Source: DASQUK01 sp963756425 (GTDB lineage: Bacteria; Actinomycetota; Acidimicrobiia; Acidimicrobiales; VFJN01). Taken from it: a stretch of DNA of 64,000 nt. Position 1 is the stretch's first letter, and every line of letters begins with the position of its first letter. Positions 1-8,811 of the stretch are shown here, one piece after another. The notes below the pieces were generated by a model that worked only from the letters and a program-made list of their open reading frames with translations, searched no databases and was not told where the DNA came from. The position numbers and the translations under genes were made by a program. The stretch is taken from contig CAVWNW010000004.1 in the NCBI GenBank assembly GCA_963756425.1, positions 1 to 64,000 of the forward strand. The letters run 5' to 3'.

Positions 1-212
1 TGCTCCACAGTCAGACGATCCGGCACGGCACCGCCCCCTTTGCAGTCATGGCGTGACGATGGGGCAGGGGCCGGCCGTCGTCATCCACGCACACGCACCA
101 GTTCCTTGGCGAGTGGCTCTTCCCAGCCGCGATGGAGAGCGGGATACGTACTGTGTAGCCGATGACGATGCCATTGCGGCCGTCATCCGCGTGTTGAGTC
201 CGGCCGTGATGC
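1..212. other. Window edge, no gene recognised
   Basis: The first 212 bases lie downstream of the minus-strand oxidoreductase stop. A short plus-strand open frame begins at 53, but it has no Shine-Dalgarno sequence, runs into the neighbouring gene and has no recognisable motif. I see no hairpin, tRNA or convincing gene here. It may hold the end of a gene lying mostly outside the window. Confidence 0.5.
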
Positions 213-1136
213 TCAGGGCTGGAGGATCACCTTGCCGGGGATCCTCTCGGTCGACTTGGCCATGAACGCCTCGCGGGCGTCGGCGAGCGGGTAGACGGCG
301 CCGACCTGCGGGCGGAGTTGGCCGGCATCGACCAGGCCAGCCAGCTCGACGAGCTGGGCACCGCTGGGCTCGCGGACGAAGTGGAGCGCCCGGATGTCCT
401 CTCGGTCGGTGGGCGGGGGGGCGCAGACCGACACCAGGGTGCCGCCGGGCCTGAGGATCGCCGCCGATCGGGCGAGCACATCGCCGCCGACCGTGTCCAG
501 GACGACGTCCGCCTGTCCGATGGCGTCCTCCCAGCGGTCCTGCTCGAGGTCGACGAAGCTGTCGGCGCCGGCCTCCATCGCGCGCGACCGGGCGCCGCTG
601 CGACCCGTGCCGATCACGTGGGCGCTAGCGGAGCGGGCGAGCTGCACGGCGACCGACCCGACGGCACCGCCGGCCCCGTGGATCACCGCGGTCTGCCCGG
701 CGGCCAGCTGGCCATGATCGAACAGCGCTTGCCAGGAGGTGAGCCCGGCCTGGGGGATCGCTGCGGCATGCACGTGATCGATCGTCGTCGGCTTCGGCGC
801 CATATCGCGGGCTTCGATGGCGATGAGCTCGGCCGCGGCCCCGTTGCGGTAGCCGTCGATGAGGCCGTAGACCTCGTCGCCCACCGCCACGCCGGCGGTC
901 CCGTAGCCGAGGGCGACGACCACGCCGGAGAACTCGTGAGCCGGGATGATCGGCGCCCGATCCCGCCCCGCCCGGTCGGTCCAGAGCGGCCACTGCAACT
1001 CGGTGGGGGTGAAGCCGGCGGCGTGGACCTTCACGAGCGCGTCGCCGACGGCCGGCACCGGATCGGGTGCATCCTCGTAGACGATCCCGTCGATCCCTTC
1101 GAAGCCGACCGGCTCGTGGACTCTGGCGGCCTTCAT
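213..1136 (-). CDS. NADP-dependent quinone-type oxidoreductase (MDR superfamily)
   Basis: A 307-aa medium-chain dehydrogenase/reductase of the zinc-free quinone oxidoreductase type. An N-terminal GroES-like fold (about residues 25-115, with PAHEFSG near 65) is followed by a Rossmann fold with the nucleotide-binding stretch HGAGGAVGSVAVQLA at about 152-166. No structural-zinc cysteine cluster is present. It likely reduces an activated double bond or quinone with NAD(P)H; the substrate is unknown. It is divergent from the ECF41 sigma gene across 91 bp that hold ECF41-like promoters facing both ways. ECF41 sigma factors typically sit next to a carboxymuconolactone decarboxylase, oxidoreductase or epimerase gene that they control, so this is the probable target. 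A GGAGAG ribosome site precedes the ATG. Family is confident, substrate is not. Confidence 0.85.
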   Translation of the reverse strand: MKAARVHEPVGFEGIDGIVYEDAPDPVPAVGDALVKVHAAGFTPTELQWPLWTDRAGRDRAPIIPAHEFSGVVVALGYGTAGVAVGDEVYGLIDGYRNGAAAELIAIEARDMAPKPTTIDHVHAAAIPQAGLTSWQALFDHGQLAAGQTAVIHGAGGAVGSVAVQLARSASAHVIGTGRSGARSRAMEAGADSFVDLEQDRWEDAIGQADVVLDTVGGDVLARSAAILRPGGTLVSVCAPPPTDREDIRALHFVREPSGAQLVELAGLVDAGQLRPQVGAVYPLADAREAFMAKSTERIPGKVILQP

Positions 1137-1164
1137 CGTGAACTCTCCATCGCATCTGCTCCTC

Positions 1165-1191
1165 TGTCACATCGGTGATGTTCCTGCGGTC
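1165..1191 (+). promoter_or_regulatory. Candidate ECF41-type promoter for the sigma gene
   Basis: TGTCACA at 1165-1171 is followed after 16 nt by GGTC at 1188-1191. The published ECF41 signature is TGTCACA-N16-CGTC, so the -35 matches exactly and the -10 has one mismatch. It would drive the sigma factor gene starting at 1228, giving autoregulation. Confidence 0.5.
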
Positions 1192-1203
1192 ACTGCTATG
1201 ACA
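1177..1203 (-). promoter_or_regulatory. Candidate ECF41-type promoter for the oxidoreductase
   Basis: On the minus strand TGTCATA (1203-1197) is followed after 16 nt by CATC (1180-1177). Each half has one mismatch to TGTCACA-N16-CGTC. It faces the oxidoreductase start at 1136 and overlaps the opposite promoter, so one sigma factor could drive both divergent genes. Confidence 0.45.
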
Positions 1204-1227
1204 CGGGGTTACGAGGGAATGTGACCG

Positions 1228-2112
1228 ATGGACGAGAGCGACTGGCTGACCGACCGGTTCCAGGAACACCGGGCGCACCTTCGGGCCGTGGCCTACCGAA
1301 TGCTCGGCTCGCTCAGCGAGGCCGACGACGCCGTCCAGGAGGCATGGCTGAGGCTCAACCGCGCCGACACCAGCGACGTCGAGAACCTGGGTGGCTGGCT
1401 CACGACGGTGGTCTCGCGCGTGTGCCTGAACCGGCTGCGTTCCCGCTCGTCCCGGCGCGAGGAGTCGCTGGATGATGTGTACGTGCCCGACCCGATCGTG
1501 CGGCGCGAGGACGACCTCGACCCAGAGCACGAGGCGGAGCTGGTCGACTCGGTCGGCCTCGCTCTGCTGGTGGTCCTCGAGACGCTGGCGCCCGCGGAGC
1601 GCCTGGCGTTCGTCCTGCACGACATGTTCGCCGTGCCCTTCGAGGAGATCGCCAGCATCGTGGGGCGGTCCCCGGCAGCGGCCCGGCAGCTCGCCAGCCG
1701 GGCGCGCCGCCGGGTCCAGGGCGCGGCCACACCGGACGTGAACCTGGCGCGCCAGCGGGAGGTGGTGGACGCCTTCTTCGCCGCCGCCCGCGGCGGCGAC
1801 TTCGATGCGCTCGTCGCCGTGCTCGACCCGGACGTCGTCCTGCGCTCCGACGGCGGCGTGGCGCGTCCGAGCGTCTCGGTAGTGGTCCGGGGCGCCGAGA
1901 CCGTGGCCAGCCGCGCGCTCATGTTCACGCAGCTGTCGCCGTTCGTGCGGCCAGCCGTCATCAACGGTGTCGCCGGGGTCGTCGTGGCCCCTGGTGGCCG
2001 TCCCGTGTCGATCATGGCCTTCACCGTGAGGGGCGGCCGGATCGTCGAGATCGACTCGATCGGCGACCCCGAGCGCCTGCGCCAGCTCGACCTGCCGGTC
2101 TGGGAGGCCTGA
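1228..2112 (+). CDS. ECF41-type sigma factor (SigJ-like) with SnoaL domain
   Basis: A 294-aa extracytoplasmic-function sigma factor. Region 2 is seen at about residues 17-85 (AYRMLGSLSEADDAVQEAWL) and region 4 at about 112-165 (ending in the helix ASIVGRSPAAARQLASRARR). A C-terminal SnoaL/NTF2-like domain covers about 175-285. The linker YVPDPI resembles the WLPEP motif of ECF41, and DGGV and GDPERL resemble the conserved DGGG and NPDKL motifs of its C-terminal domain. In ECF41 proteins this fused domain replaces a separate anti-sigma factor. Next door is the divergent oxidoreductase, its likely target. The ATG follows GAGGGAA. Confidence 0.88.
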   Translation: MDESDWLTDRFQEHRAHLRAVAYRMLGSLSEADDAVQEAWLRLNRADTSDVENLGGWLTTVVSRVCLNRLRSRSSRREESLDDVYVPDPIVRREDDLDPEHEAELVDSVGLALLVVLETLAPAERLAFVLHDMFAVPFEEIASIVGRSPAAARQLASRARRRVQGAATPDVNLARQREVVDAFFAAARGGDFDALVAVLDPDVVLRSDGGVARPSVSVVVRGAETVASRALMFTQLSPFVRPAVINGVAGVVVAPGGRPVSIMAFTVRGGRIVEIDSIGDPERLRQLDLPVWEA

Positions 2113-2184
2113 TCCTTAGTCGTCGTCGAACACGTCCAGGAACGTCGCCGTCGTTCGCCGCACGTCGCGACCTGAGGTCTGGAG

Positions 2185-3183
2185 CTAGGCGACGAGCACC
2201 GCGGCCCCGGTGAGCCGGTCGTTGGCCAGGTCGGCGAGCGCCCGGTCGGCCGCATCGAGCGGGTAGGGCGTGACGGTCACCTGCAGGCCGAGGCGCGCCG
2301 CGAGCGCCAGGAACTCCTCGCCGTCGGCCCGCGTGTTGGCGGTGACACTTCGCACCTGCCGTTCCTGGAACAGGTGGGTCTCGTAGTTCAGCGGCGGCAC
2401 ATCGGTGAGGTGGATGCCGGCGATCGCCAGCGTGCCACCGCGATCGAGGGCGGCCATGGCGGTCGGCACCAGGTCGCCAACGGGTGCGAACAGGATGGCG
2501 CCGTCGAGCGGCTCGGGGGGCGGGGCGTCGGCCGGCCCTGCGGAGTGCGCGCCCAGGTCGAGTGCGAGCTGGCGGGCGGCCGCCGCCCGGGTCATGACGT
2601 GCACCGTGGCGCCCTGGGCCAGGGCGACCTGCGCGGCGAGGTGCGCCGACGCCCCGAAGCCGTAGATGCCGAGGCGGCCTCCCGGAGGCAACTCCGCCCG
2701 TCGCAGCGCCCGGTAACCGATGATGCCGGCGCACAGCAGTGGCGCGGCGTGCACGTCGTCGAAGCTGTCGGGGAGCTCGTAGGCGTACGCCTCGTCGACC
2801 ACCGCCCATTGGGCGTAGCCGCCATCCGCGTCCCACCCCGTGAAGCGCGGATCGATGCAGAGGTTCTCCTGGCCCCGCCGACACCAACGGCACCGCCCGT
2901 CCGTGTGGCGCAGCCAGGCGATCCCGGCCCGCTGGCCCAGCTGGAACCGGTCCGCGCCGGGGCCGAGGGCGTCGACGGTGCCGACGACCTCGTGCCCCGG
3001 GACGGTCGCCGGCCGATGGGGCGGCAAGTCGCCCTCGGCCAGGTGGAGGTCCGTCCGGCACACGCCGCAGGCGATGACCCGGACGCGGATCTCGCCGGGA
3101 CCCGGTTCGGGGACGGGACGGTCCACTGCCACGAGGGGGCCCGTGGCGATCGGGCCCGGCGATTCGACGACCCACGCCTTCAT
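2185..3183 (-). CDS. Zinc-dependent alcohol dehydrogenase family protein
   Basis: A 332-aa zinc alcohol dehydrogenase. The catalytic-zinc cysteine lies in GVCRTDLHLAEGDLP (about residues 38-52), followed by GHEVVG. The structural-zinc lobe is CRWCRRGQENLC, and the NAD(P)-binding Rossmann motif is YGFGASAHLAAQVALAQG. It resembles AdhA/AdhP-like enzymes that oxidise small or medium alcohols. The open frame extends upstream to 3456, but the typical N-terminus MKAWVVESPGP and a GGAGG-type ribosome site place the start at 3183. It is divergent from the YjbR-like gene at 3268. Confidence 0.85.
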   Translation of the reverse strand: MKAWVVESPGPIATGPLVAVDRPVPEPGPGEIRVRVIACGVCRTDLHLAEGDLPPHRPATVPGHEVVGTVDALGPGADRFQLGQRAGIAWLRHTDGRCRWCRRGQENLCIDPRFTGWDADGGYAQWAVVDEAYAYELPDSFDDVHAAPLLCAGIIGYRALRRAELPPGGRLGIYGFGASAHLAAQVALAQGATVHVMTRAAAARQLALDLGAHSAGPADAPPPEPLDGAILFAPVGDLVPTAMAALDRGGTLAIAGIHLTDVPPLNYETHLFQERQVRSVTANTRADGEEFLALAARLGLQVTVTPYPLDAADRALADLANDRLTGAAVLVA

Positions 3184-3267
3184 GGCTCCTCCCTGCGCTC
3201 TAGCCGTTCTGTGCGGTGACCTCATTCTGGATGGACCGGGCCACGCCGAGGAACTAGGCACCGGTCC

Positions 3268-3609
3268 ATGGTGACGATCGAGCAGGTCCGGGAGCTGGCC
3301 GTCACGCTTCCCCGGACCGAGGAGGCCCTGGTCAGGGACCGGGTCAAGTTCCGCGTCGGGCGGATCGTCTACATCGCGTTCTCCCGGGACGAGACCCTCA
3401 TGGGATTCGCGTTCCCCAAGGAGGAGCGCCAGGCGCTGATCGATTCCGAGCCCCACAAGTACCTCATGCCGAAGCGCTCCGATCAGCGGTACAACTGGGT
3501 GGTCGTCCGGCTCGAGGCGATCGACGACGTGGAGATGCGGGAGATCGTGCTCGATGCCTGGCGCATGGTCGTTCCCAAACGGGTTGCCGCTGAGCGTCTC
3601 GGAGACTGA
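3268..3609 (+). CDS. MmcQ/YjbR family protein
   Basis: A 113-aa protein with the MmcQ/YjbR fold over its whole length. It starts MVTIEQVRELAVTLP and holds the family's phenylalanine-rich core (FRVGRIVYIAFS, MGFAFPKEER) and the late motif YNWVVVRL. These proteins have a double-wing fold like DNA-binding CyaY-related domains, but their function is unclear and many are only presumed to bind DNA. The length is typical. It stands between the divergent alcohol dehydrogenase and the following large regulator and has no obvious partner. Confidence 0.8.
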   Translation: MVTIEQVRELAVTLPRTEEALVRDRVKFRVGRIVYIAFSRDETLMGFAFPKEERQALIDSEPHKYLMPKRSDQRYNWVVVRLEAIDDVEMREIVLDAWRMVVPKRVAAERLGD

Positions 3610-3674
3610 CGCTGCGGGCGCCTGCCGATAAGCGGGTCGTGGCCGGTGGCCGATCCAGGCACAATCCTCGGGTG

Positions 3675-6551
3675 ATGGATGCTCAGGTCCTGGCCGACGC
3701 CGGCGTGTCGACCCGCGAGGCCGACGTGCTCTCGGGTGTTGCCGAGCACCTCACCAACGCCGAGATCGCCGCTCGCCTGTACATATCCGTGCGGACGGTC
3801 GAGAGCCACGTGTCCTCGCTGCTCCGCAAGCTCGGCGTCGCCGACCGCCGCGAGCTCGCCAGCTACGCCGCTGAGCTCGCCGCCCAGCCGGCGGGCTCCC
3901 CCGGGCTCGGCGGCGCCGCCACCGTGGCCCCGCCCCGGCCGCTGGCGCCGGCGATCCCCACGCCGCTCACGTCCTTCGTGGGCCGGGCGGCCGAGCGGGA
4001 GGCGCTGGCCGCGGCCATCGCCGCGCACCGGCTCGTGACCGCCGTCGGTCCGGGCGGCGTGGGCAAGACCCGGCTCGCAATCGCGGTCGCCGCCGAGACC
4101 GTCGACGCCGCCGACGCGGTCTGGTTCGTCGACCTGGTCCCGATCTCCGATCCCGCCATGGTGGCGGCCGCCGTGGCTGCGGTCCTGGGCGTGGCGGAGC
4201 GTCCGGGCGGCACCATCGACGACGCGGTCCTCGCCCGCCTCGGCCGGTCGGAGGCGCTGATCGTGCTCGACAACTGCGAGCACCTGGTCGACGGCGTCGC
4301 CGTGTTCGTGGAGCGGCTCCTGGCCACGTGCCCGCAGGCCCGAGTGCTGGCCACCAGCCGCACGCGCCTCATGCTGCCGTTCGAGCACGTCTTCCCGGTT
4401 CCTGGCCTGTCGCTGCAACCCGACGATGGCGGGTCCGCCGACGCGGTGGCGCTCTTCCTCGAGCGAGCCCGCGCGGCCGCCGGGTTCGAGCCGGGCCCAG
4501 GCGACATGCCCCGCATCGCCAGCGTGTGCCGCTCGCTCGACGGCATGGCGCTCGCCATCGAACTGGCCGCGGCCCGCCTCGGCACGCTGGGGCTCGACGG
4601 CGTCGAGTCGGGGCTGGCCGACGCGCTCCGGATGCTGGCGGGTGGCTCACGGCTCGACGAACGGCACAGCTCCCTCCGCTCGACGATCGACTGGAGCTAC
4701 GCCCTGCTCGAGCCGCCCGAACAGGCCCTGCTACGGCGGGTGTCGGTCTTCGCGGCCCCGTTCACGGTCGAGGCCGCCGGCCAGGTGGCCGGGTTCCCGC
4801 CGGCCGACGTGGGCTTGGCGGACGGGCTCGCCCGGCTGGCCGACAACAGCCTCGCCATTGCCCGACCCGGCTCCGAGACCCGCTATCGGGTGCTCGAGAC
4901 GATTCGCCAGTACGGCGTCGATCAGCTCGAGCAGGTCGGCGAGCTCGAGGACGTGCGGGCCCGGCAGGTGCTCTGGTGTCTGGCGACGGCCGAGGAGCTG
5001 GTGGGGCAGGCGGACGACGACGTCCAGGACTTCGTCTTGGGCGGGGGTGGCGACGGCGCCTGGCGCGGCGCGTTCGATCTGGTGGCCGACGACCTGCGTG
5101 CCGGCTTCACCTGGGCCGCGAGCCGCCCGGAGCTGCGCGCCGAGGCCCACCGGCTGGCGTTGCTGCTGGCGTCGCTGACGTTCCTGCGGGGGCTGCCCGC
5201 GGAGGCCCAGCGTCGCTTCGAGGAGGCGGCGACCCTCACCGACGATCCCGCCGCGCAGGTCAAGGCGCTCAACGATGCCGCCGGTGCGGCGATGTGTCGC
5301 CACGTCGGCACCGACACCTTCCGCCTCTGGCGGCGGGCCGCCGACATCGCCGCCGCGGCCGGCGACGGGGTCACGGCAGCGCACAACCTCGCCATCGCGG
5401 CGACGCTGATCAACCGCGGTCCCGGCATCATGGCCGAGGTCCCGCCCCCGGAGGTGGTCGACGAGCTGATCCGGGAAGCGGTGACGCTGGCGGGTAACTC
5501 GCCGCTCGCGGAGCCATCGATCCTCACCGCGCAGGCGTTCAACGGCGAGGAGCTCGACCCCGTCACGCAGGAGCTGACGGAGAGGGCGGTCGCGCTCGCC
5601 CGGCGAGTCGGCGACGCGTACGACGAGAGTGCGGCGCTCGACGAGCTGTCGGCCGTTCACCTGGCCGGGGGCGACGTCCCCGCCGCGGTGGCCACCGTGC
5701 GGGCCCGGATCGAGGTGCTGCGACGCATCCCGCTCGGACCGGGCACCGGCATGGAAATCTCCGACTGCTACGCGATGGCGTCCGAGATCAGCCTGACCGC
5801 CGGCGACTTCGCCGCCGCCCGGATGTATGCGGACCGGCTGGCGTCGCTCCCGTTCGTCACCGAGCTCGACCACATCGCGACGGCCCGCCGCATCAAGGTC
5901 GATGCCATGGCGGGTGACCTCGACGCCGTACTGGCGGCCGCCGAGCGGTTCCGCCGCGGATGGGAACAGGCGGGGCGACCGGTGGCGAGCAACCTGGCGA
6001 GCGCTGCGCTGGCGGTGTCGATGGTCCACGGCCTGCGCGGCGACGAGGAGCAGAGCGCGGAGTGGCGGGATCGCTCCATCGCGATCGGCGTGACCCCCGA
6101 ACGCCTGGAGAGCCCGCTGAGCGGCTACGGCCCGACGTTCGACGCCATCGTCCAGCTACACGTCGGCGACCTCGACGCCGCCGTCGCCCGGCTGGCCGTC
6201 GATCCCGATCGGCTGCGTACCTGGTTCAGCGGCGAGTGGCGCCCGTGGTACGCGGCGCTGTGGGCCGAGGCTGCGGTGCTTGCCCGGCTCCCGGACGCCG
6301 CCGAGCGCATCGAGCGGGCCAGGCTGTCGGTGGTCGCCAACCCGGCGGCGACGGCGATGGTCGACCGCGCCGCCGCCCTCGCCGACGGGGACGCCGACCG
6401 GCTGGCCGCGGCTGCGGCGGCTCTGGAGCCCACGGGCTGCGCCTACCAGTGGGCCCGCACCCTGGTGATGGCGGGTGGGGAGCACCGGAAGGCCGGAGAA
6501 GCGGCACTGGAGCGCATGGGCGCCACCCCGATGGGTATCCCGGGGGAGTGA
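3675..6551 (+). CDS. STAND-type transcriptional regulator with N-terminal LuxR HTH
   Basis: A 958-aa regulator with an unusual order: the LuxR-type helix-turn-helix is at the N-terminus (about residues 10-65, VSTREADVLSGVAEHLTNAE, then TVESHVSSLLRKLG). It is followed by an NTPase module with Walker A GPGGVGKT (about 125-132) and Walker B LIVLDNCEHLVD, a winged-helix region, and a long alpha-helical TPR-like C-terminal half. Such signal-transduction ATPases sense an unknown ligand through the repeat domain. The start could also be the GTG at 3672. Its stop (TGA) overlaps the GTG of the haem-binding gene by four bases, implying coupled translation. Confidence 0.85.
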   Translation: MDAQVLADAGVSTREADVLSGVAEHLTNAEIAARLYISVRTVESHVSSLLRKLGVADRRELASYAAELAAQPAGSPGLGGAATVAPPRPLAPAIPTPLTSFVGRAAEREALAAAIAAHRLVTAVGPGGVGKTRLAIAVAAETVDAADAVWFVDLVPISDPAMVAAAVAAVLGVAERPGGTIDDAVLARLGRSEALIVLDNCEHLVDGVAVFVERLLATCPQARVLATSRTRLMLPFEHVFPVPGLSLQPDDGGSADAVALFLERARAAAGFEPGPGDMPRIASVCRSLDGMALAIELAAARLGTLGLDGVESGLADALRMLAGGSRLDERHSSLRSTIDWSYALLEPPEQALLRRVSVFAAPFTVEAAGQVAGFPPADVGLADGLARLADNSLAIARPGSETRYRVLETIRQYGVDQLEQVGELEDVRARQVLWCLATAEELVGQADDDVQDFVLGGGGDGAWRGAFDLVADDLRAGFTWAASRPELRAEAHRLALLLASLTFLRGLPAEAQRRFEEAATLTDDPAAQVKALNDAAGAAMCRHVGTDTFRLWRRAADIAAAAGDGVTAAHNLAIAATLINRGPGIMAEVPPPEVVDELIREAVTLAGNSPLAEPSILTAQAFNGEELDPVTQELTERAVALARRVGDAYDESAALDELSAVHLAGGDVPAAVATVRARIEVLRRIPLGPGTGMEISDCYAMASEISLTAGDFAAARMYADRLASLPFVTELDHIATARRIKVDAMAGDLDAVLAAAERFRRGWEQAGRPVASNLASAALAVSMVHGLRGDEEQSAEWRDRSIAIGVTPERLESPLSGYGPTFDAIVQLHVGDLDAAVARLAVDPDRLRTWFSGEWRPWYAALWAEAAVLARLPDAAERIERARLSVVANPAATAMVDRAAALADGDADRLAAAAAALEPTGCAYQWARTLVMAGGEHRKAGEAALERMGATPMGIPGE

Positions 6552-7072
6552 ATCGCTCGGCTGCGTGGCGCGCCGTACGCGGCGCCGGCCTGGGTGCGCT
6601 GGTGCTGTTCGCGGGCATCCAGCTCGTCCCGTACGGCTGGCGTCACCCCAACCCGCCGGTCACGCAGAACGCGCCGTGGCCGGACGCCGACAGCGAGCGC
6701 ATCGCGCGGGCGTCGTGCTACGACTGCCACAGCAACGAGACTGACTGGCCCGTCTACGCGTACGTCGCGCCGATGTCGTGGCTGGTGCGCAGCGACGTGG
6801 AATCGGGGCGAGACGAGCTGAACTTCTCGGAGTGGGACCGCGACGACGGCGACGCCGACAAGGCCATCGAGGAGATCCTGGACGGATCGATGCCCCCTGA
6901 CCGATACACCGTGATCCACCGCGACGCCCGGCTGACCGATGTCGAGGCGGAGCGCCTCGTCGCCGGACTTCAGGTGCTGGACGAGGAACGGCGGGATGGC
7001 GGCGGCGGTCGGGGCGACGACGGCGGGGCCGACGACGGGCGGGGGAGTGAACACGAGGACGGTGACGACTGA
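6548..7072 (+). CDS. Haem-binding domain protein (single CxxCH)
   Basis: A 174-aa exported or membrane-anchored protein. Residues 4-25 form a positively charged, hydrophobic N-terminus (signal anchor). It then has CYDCHSNETDWP with one CxxCH haem c site and the family motifs MSWLVRSDVESGR and LNFSEW, typical of the haem-binding domain family (PF14376-like). The last 30 residues are Gly/Asp-rich low complexity. The GTG start overlaps the stop of the giant regulator (GTGA), and its own stop directly abuts the next ATG, so the three genes form a tight operon. It probably acts outside the membrane in electron transfer or redox sensing; the partner is unknown. Confidence 0.8.
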   Translation: MNRSAAWRAVRGAGLGALVLFAGIQLVPYGWRHPNPPVTQNAPWPDADSERIARASCYDCHSNETDWPVYAYVAPMSWLVRSDVESGRDELNFSEWDRDDGDADKAIEEILDGSMPPDRYTVIHRDARLTDVEAERLVAGLQVLDEERRDGGGGRGDDGGADDGRGSEHEDGDD

Positions 7073-8014
7073 ATGAACGAGCCGCTGGAGCTCGGTCCGG
7101 TGCTGCACATCGGCGATGCGGAGGTGCGGGTGGGCACCTGCTCGTGGACCGACAGAACCCTGCTCAAGGGCACCGACTGGTACCCGAAGCGCTCGATGAG
7201 CGCCGCCGAGCGGCTGGCCTTCTACGCCGCTCGGTTCTCGGTCGTCGAGGCCGATAGCACCTACTACGGACCGCCGTCACGCCAGCTGGCCGAGGGCTGG
7301 GCCGAGCGCACGCCCGACGGGTTCCGCATGAACGTCAAGGCGTACTCGATGATGACGGGCCACCCGACCAAGCCCGAGACCCTGTGGCGTGACCTTGCCG
7401 AGGCGCTCGAGCCGGAGGCCGCCGCCAAGCGCAACGTGTACCCCCACCACCTTCCCGCCGACGCCATCGACGAGGTGTGGACGCGGTTCGCCGACGCACT
7501 CGAGCCCCTTCGGGCCAGCGGGCGGCTGGGCTCGATCCTGCTGCAGTATCCGCCCTGGTTCACACCCAAGCGCGCCAACCGCGACGAGCTGGCGCGGGCG
7601 CGCGAGCGGCTGGGTGGCCTGCCCGCGTGCGTAGAGCTGCGGTCGCCGCTGTGGTTCGGCAAGGACGACCTCGACCGGACGCTGGGTTGGCTGGCGGACC
7701 ACGAGCTGACGGTGGTGAACGTTGATGCGCCGGCAGTCAGCAAGCTGCCGCGCCTGGCGGCTGCGACGACGGACCTCGCGGTCGTGCGGTTCCACGGCCG
7801 GGCCGACGACACCTGGTCGGGACGGGCGACGTCTGCCGCCGAGCGCTTCCGCTACCTCTACGACAAGCGGGAGCTGCGTCCGTGGGTCAAGCGGGTGCAG
7901 GAACTGGCCGGCGAAGCCAGCGAGGTGCACGTGCTGATGAACAACTGCTACGAGGACTACGGCGTCCGCAACGCCGCCGACATGACGGACCTCCTGGCGT
8001 CGGCGATCGACTGA
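7073..8014 (+). CDS. DUF72 domain protein (YecE-like)
   Basis: A 313-aa protein of the DUF72/YecE family, a TIM-barrel fold of unknown activity. Typical motifs are VGTCSWTD near the start, YPKRSMSAAERLAFYA, the ARFSVVEADSTYYGPPS block, FRMNVKAYSMMTGHP, VELRSPLWF and the late LMNNCYEDYGVRNA. The ATG immediately follows the stop of the haem-binding gene, so it is the third gene of that operon. Some DUF72 proteins are linked to Fe-S or redox biology, which would fit the neighbour, but this is inference. Confidence 0.85.
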   Translation: MNEPLELGPVLHIGDAEVRVGTCSWTDRTLLKGTDWYPKRSMSAAERLAFYAARFSVVEADSTYYGPPSRQLAEGWAERTPDGFRMNVKAYSMMTGHPTKPETLWRDLAEALEPEAAAKRNVYPHHLPADAIDEVWTRFADALEPLRASGRLGSILLQYPPWFTPKRANRDELARARERLGGLPACVELRSPLWFGKDDLDRTLGWLADHELTVVNVDAPAVSKLPRLAAATTDLAVVRFHGRADDTWSGRATSAAERFRYLYDKRELRPWVKRVQELAGEASEVHVLMNNCYEDYGVRNAADMTDLLASAID

Positions 8015-8154
8015 CCTTCCCGACGTTGGCTGTCAGTAGTGTTTGCGCTGCGCCGGCCCCGCGCAGGAAGGAAGCCGTGGTCAACGAGGCAAGAACGACG
8101 GCGACGAGGCGCCCACCCCGCAGGGCCGACCGGAAGCCCGCCTGATCCCGACCG

Positions 8155-8781
8155 ATGGACGCGTCGCTCACCGACAATCGCGAGCTGCGCAGCCGCCTGC
8201 TCGAGGCCGGCAACGCGGTGTTCAGCGAGGTCGGGTACACGGGGGCGACGGTCGACGACCTGATAGAGCACGCCGCGACGTCGCGGGCCACGTTCTACCG
8301 CTACTTCCGTAACAAGGACGAGCTGTTCGACGAGCTCAGCCGTGCCTGCTTCCGGGACATGAAGGCGATCGTCGAGGAGCTGGGTCGCGTCCGGGCGAAC
8401 GAGATCGACACGGACGAGATCGAGGAGGTCCTCGGCCACTACCGGGATCTGCACGTCCGCCACGCCGGGGTGTTCCGGGCATGGTGGGAGAGGGTCGCCA
8501 GCCTGGATCCCGAGGTACCGGCCGGGGAGGGCCACGTCTTCAACCGCCTGGTCGACGGCCTCACCAGGTCCGTGAGTGACGCCCGCGTGGAGTCGCTCGT
8601 CGCACCCGAGGTGCAGGCGGCCCTGCTCTATCTGCTCATCGAGGCCTCGTATTCGGCGGTGACGTCGCGCTGGTCACGCATCGACCCCGACACGTTGGCG
8701 CCCACCCTCGCGCGCATGGTGCACCGGACCTATCTGGGAGGCGATGCGCCGCGCCGCGCCAGCCGGCTTCGGCTCGTCTGA
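8155..8781 (+). CDS. TetR/AcrR family transcriptional regulator
   Basis: A 208-aa TetR-family repressor. The N-terminal helix-turn-helix covers about residues 10-55 (LLEAGNAVFSEVGYTGATVD, then TSRATFYRYFRNKDELFDEL). The helical C-terminal ligand domain is about 60-205. It is convergent with the second TetR gene at 8812-9483, with a GC-rich perfect palindrome between them. The 140 bp upstream show no clear operator. The target may be the genes on either side; the ligand is unknown. Confidence 0.85.
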   Translation: MDASLTDNRELRSRLLEAGNAVFSEVGYTGATVDDLIEHAATSRATFYRYFRNKDELFDELSRACFRDMKAIVEELGRVRANEIDTDEIEEVLGHYRDLHVRHAGVFRAWWERVASLDPEVPAGEGHVFNRLVDGLTRSVSDARVESLVAPEVQAALLYLLIEASYSAVTSRWSRIDPDTLAPTLARMVHRTYLGGDAPRRASRLRLV

Positions 8782-8793
8782 GGCGGGCGTCCC

Positions 8794-8807
8794 CGCGGCC
8801 GGCCGCG
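8794..8807. terminator. GC palindrome between convergent TetR genes
   Basis: CGCGGCCGGCCGCG is a perfect 14-bp palindrome between two convergent genes. It has no T-tract. It could act as a weak bidirectional terminator, or it may be an incidental GC-rich motif. Confidence 0.3.
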
Positions 8808-8811
8808 CCGA

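Noticed and set aside
53..265. Open frame at the window start
   Set aside because: No ribosome site or motif, and it overlaps the end of a clear oxidoreductase gene on the other strand.
3660..3674. CACAAT six bases before a GTG at 3672, as a leaderless start for the giant regulator
   Set aside because: No -35 match, and the ATG at 3675 is equally good; too weak.
8077..8145. 22-codon arginine-rich frame with GGAAGGAAG before its GTG, upstream of the TetR gene
   Set aside because: Could be a leader peptide, but nothing links it to the TetR gene and no homologue is known to me.
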